A DNA stretch of 64,000 nt, taken from assembly GCA_019120575.1 (NCBI GenBank), contig DWUU01000025.1:17034-81033 (forward strand), read 5' to 3'. Each line of letters opens with the position of its first letter. Positions within the stretch are counted from its first letter, which is position 1. Under the pieces are notes generated by a model. That model was given only the letters and a program-made list of their open reading frames with translations, was not told where the DNA came from and did no database searches. Made by a program: the position numbers and the translations under genes. Shown piece by piece: positions 61,529 to 64,000 of the stretch. The stretch comes from Candidatus Mediterraneibacter quadrami. Lineage in GTDB: Bacteria > Bacillota > Clostridia > Lachnospirales > Lachnospiraceae.

Positions 61529-63155
61529 AGTTCATCTCTTTATACTGCTGTGCGATATTGAGCGCATGATCGCCCATTCGTTCGAAGTCGGTCAGCACTT
61601 CCGAAAATACAATGCCGCTCTGTGGTTTGCATTTTCCTTTTTTAAGGCGCTGCATCTGTTTCTTAAAGAATTTATCGCGCATTTCGTCGATCTTCTGCTC
61701 CTGAATGACAGCGCGTTCCAGCACCTGGCCCGCCTCATCGGCGGTCGCTTTGCGGAGATTGTCCATCGCCGCCACGCACTGTTTCTTCATCTCTTCCAGT
61801 TCCTCCAGCACCATATCGGAGAACTTCAGATCCCATTTCTTCATATCGTCCGCATACTCCGCGATATTGATGGCATGATCGCCGATCCGCTCCAGATTGC
61901 TGATGATGGCGTAGTAGCCGTTGATCTTGCGGGAGTCATTGGCATTCATCTCACTGGACATAAGGGATACGATGTATTCTGAGATCCCTTTATTGAGATA
62001 GTCGATGTATTCTTCCCGTTCTTTTACTTTCTTACGCGCCTCGCCGTCATACTTGATCAGCGTATTGAAGGCGTCTTCGATATTTTTGGACACCATCTCC
62101 AGCATCCGGTTTACTTCATCCTTCACCTGGGTGATGGCGATGGCACTGTTGCCGACCGCATAGTTCGAATCAAAGGGCCGGATGTACCGCAGCCTGAGAT
62201 CTTCGTCGTCAGCCTTCTTGCTGTCCGGCAGGATCTTCTCCGCCGCCTTCGCCATGTAGGTTCCGAACGGAAGCAGGAGCAGCGTGGTCACGATATTGAA
62301 GATCGTATGTGCGTTCGCGATCTGGGATACCGGGTCGCCCGGCGTAAGGGACTCTATAAAGCCCACGTACGGCGTCACCATACAGATCACGGTAAAGATC
62401 GCTGTACCAATGATATTGAACATCAGATGGATGATCGTGGTCCGTCTCGCGTTCACCTTGGTTCCGATGGACGCCAGCACCGCCGTGATACAGGTACCGA
62501 TGTTCTGTCCGAAGAGAACGTATACCGCACCGGAGAGCGGGATCATGCCCGTCGCCGCCAGCGCCTGCAGGATGCCGACCGATGCGGAGGACGACTGGAT
62601 GATCGCCGTAAATACCGCACCCACCAGGATGCCGATCAGCGGGTTGCTGAACTGGGTCATCAGGTTGATGAATGCCTCGGACTCCTGCAGCGGCTCCATC
62701 GCAGTGCCCATCATATCCATACCGATGAAGAGGATGCCGAGACCTGCCACAATACCGCTGATATGGTGTACTTTTTCATTTTTCGAAAACATGATCGCGC
62801 CCACGCCCAGGATAGCGAACAGCGGAGCGATGGCTCCGATATCCAGAGCGATGAGCTGTCCGGTGATCGTCGTACCGATGTTGGCGCCCATGATGATCCA
62901 GACTGCCTGCTGCAGGGTCATCAGGCCCGAGTTAACGAATCCGACCACCATGACGGTCGTCGCCGAGGACGACTGGATGACCGCCGTGATCGCTGCGCCG
63001 ACGAGCACGCCCTTGATCCGGTTGGACGTCAGTTTCTCAAGGATCGATTTCATCTTGTTGCCGGCTGCCGCCTCCAGGCCGTTGCTCATCATCTGCATGC
63101 CGTAGAGGAAGAGCGCGAGGCCGCCGAACAGTGAGAGTATATCTTTAATTCCCAT
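61527..63155 (-). CDS. Na/Pi cotransporter family protein (NptA/YjbB type, PhoU-like C-terminus)
   Basis: 542 residues. Two similar membrane halves carry the QSSS repeats: VIQSSSATTVMVVGF and IIQSSSASVGILQAL. The C-terminal soluble part (about 330-540) is a PhoU-like helical bundle (GYYAIISNLERIGDHAINIAEYADD and DFERMGDHALNIAQ). These transport phosphate with sodium, either importing or, as YjbB, exporting. The PhoU-like tail suggests phosphate-linked regulation. The upstream gap to the divergent pduL-like gene is 213 bases. Confidence 0.93.
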   Translation of the reverse strand: MGIKDILSLFGGLALFLYGMQMMSNGLEAAAGNKMKSILEKLTSNRIKGVLVGAAITAVIQSSSATTVMVVGFVNSGLMTLQQAVWIIMGANIGTTITGQLIALDIGAIAPLFAILGVGAIMFSKNEKVHHISGIVAGLGILFIGMDMMGTAMEPLQESEAFINLMTQFSNPLIGILVGAVFTAIIQSSSASVGILQALAATGMIPLSGAVYVLFGQNIGTCITAVLASIGTKVNARRTTIIHLMFNIIGTAIFTVICMVTPYVGFIESLTPGDPVSQIANAHTIFNIVTTLLLLPFGTYMAKAAEKILPDSKKADDEDLRLRYIRPFDSNYAVGNSAIAITQVKDEVNRMLEMVSKNIEDAFNTLIKYDGEARKKVKEREEYIDYLNKGISEYIVSLMSSEMNANDSRKINGYYAIISNLERIGDHAINIAEYADDMKKWDLKFSDMVLEELEEMKKQCVAAMDNLRKATADEAGQVLERAVIQEQKIDEMRDKFFKKQMQRLKKGKCKPQSGIVFSEVLTDFERMGDHALNIAQQYKEMN

Positions 63156-63368
63156 TCCTTTATCTCCTTTGCAAGTTAACTGCGTATCATTTTTAAACTA
63201 TCACGCTGCTTCGACACATGTCAACGAAAATTTACACAATTCACACATTTTTTTAACGTTTAATTAACGCAGTTTTACCGTTTGCTCCATACCGGCCGTT
63301 GTCAAGTCATTATTGAAATGAAAATCCGGTTCTGTTAGAATCTAATAAGGTAAAGGAGTGAAGTGACC

Positions 63369-64000
63369 ATGAGTCTGACAATACCCATTGAAACGTCCGC
63401 GAGACATATCCATATCACACAGGAGGATTTTGAAACCCTGTTCGGAAAAGGGGCGAAACCGACCTTTGCAAAAGAACTGAGTCAGCCCGGCCAGTACGCC
63501 TGCAAAGAACGGCTTACTGTGGCCGGCCCGAAGGGACGGTTTGAAAAAGTCGTGATCCTCGGTCCCTGCCGGAAAGAGACCCAGGTGGAGATCTCCGTTA
63601 CAGACGCCCGCCGCCTCGGGATCAGGAGCGTGATCCGTCAGTCCGGCGATCTGGAGGGGACGCCCGGCTGCACCCTCATCGGCCCTGCCGGAAAGATCGA
63701 ACTGGAACGGGGCGTGATCGTGGCCAAGCGCCACATCCACATGACTCCGGTGGACGCGATCCGGGCTCATGTGAAAGATAATGATATCGTATTCGTGATC
63801 ACCACAAGCTATGAGCGGTCTCTGATCTTCTCCGATGTGGTCGTGCGCGTCAGCCCGTCTTTCTCTCTGGCCATGCATGTGGATACGGACGAGGCCAACG
63901 CATTTGCCAATGAAGACCACCCCACCGGCGTGATCCTGAAACTGTTCAACGGCCATACATACAGCCTGCAGTCCTGGGCGGACGAACTCCAGGCCGGCAT
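63369..64000 (+). CDS. pduL: Phosphate acyltransferase, PduL family (cut by window edge)
   Basis: 210 residues visible, the frame is open at the right edge; PduL is usually about 210-230, so little is missing. The family's paired metal-binding motifs are present: SARHIHI near the start and KRHIHM near residue 120. PduL moves acyl groups between CoA and phosphate (propanoyl or acetyl). No N-terminal shell-targeting helix is seen, so it is probably a housekeeping phosphotransacetylase rather than microcompartment cargo. GGAG about ten bases before ATG 63369 supports the start. Divergent from nptA. Confidence 0.9.
   Translation, partial: MSLTIPIETSARHIHITQEDFETLFGKGAKPTFAKELSQPGQYACKERLTVAGPKGRFEKVVILGPCRKETQVEISVTDARRLGIRSVIRQSGDLEGTPGCTLIGPAGKIELERGVIVAKRHIHMTPVDAIRAHVKDNDIVFVITTSYERSLIFSDVVVRVSPSFSLAMHVDTDEANAFANEDHPTGVILKLFNGHTYSLQSWADELQAG

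Overview
The window reads as chromosome of a spore-forming anaerobe of the class Clostridia, most likely family Lachnospiraceae (genus not resolvable by eye). The grounds are sporulation genes (spoVT, a YlmC/YmxH gene), [FeFe]-hydrogenase maturation genes (TM1266-type regulator, hydE, hydG), a SCIFF six-cysteine peptide with its radical-SAM maturase, a PduL-type acyltransferase, and small families typical of that group (DUF5721, DUF4358, DUF3783, TIGR04086). Most of it is conserved core and metabolic genome. I see no rRNA, tRNA, CRISPR array, insertion sequence or prophage.

Layout. 1-1160: tail of an MFS transporter, a compact type I toxin-antitoxin locus (30-residue hydrophobic toxin plus a convergent antisense RNA, missed by ordinary gene callers) and a solitary HicB-like protein. 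1165-10522 (minus): recJ, then rel (ppGpp), a metallo-beta-lactamase-fold hydrolase, hemZ, hisS and aspS. 10612-13449: GH31 alpha-glucosidase and a sugar O-acetyltransferase behind an inverted-repeat control region. 13457-17002 (minus): pyruvate kinase with an AEC carrier, and azlCD. 17127-18455: ThrE-type exporter. 18540-23191 (minus): polyamine ABC transporter potABCD, whose transcript carries matching palindromes at both ends. 23403-28234: HAD phosphatase, lspA, a zinc-ribbon protein, a subtilase with Cys in place of the nucleophile Ser, and clpX. 28348-37180 (minus): nine closely packed genes, starting with a glycan O-acylation cassette (SGNH, DUF4358, MBOAT, DHHW) and running into rluF-like, ligA, DUF1538 and a double PII-like protein.

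37345-49548: DUF5721, htpG with a perfect CIRCE operator, a seven-gene minus run (ymxH, nrdR, truA, xth, two CobW-type GTPases, a PfkB kinase), DUF3783, a DUF975/CmpB-like membrane protein, carbamate kinase and a hemolysin III-family protein. 49551-51664 (minus): trxB, proC, acylphosphatase. 51731-54734: hydrogenase maturation genes behind a long leader with a terminator and a competing upstream pairing. 54838-63155 (minus): aspartate aminotransferase; the TIGR04086-scfA-scfB-secDF group; spoVT; and a Na/Pi cotransporter whose terminator overlaps the spoVT ribosome-binding site, with a sigma-G-like promoter at that junction. The right edge cuts a PduL-type gene.

I find no single large undescribed system. 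The best leads are regulatory: the type I locus, the covarying palindromes around potABCD, the hydrogenase-maturation leader and the nptA/spoVT junction. Protein leads are the Cys subtilase, the CobW-YcgQ-like fusion beside a His-rich CobW, and the O-acylation cassette coupled to ligA. No alignments or searches were run; family names rest on recognised motifs and remembered family patterns.
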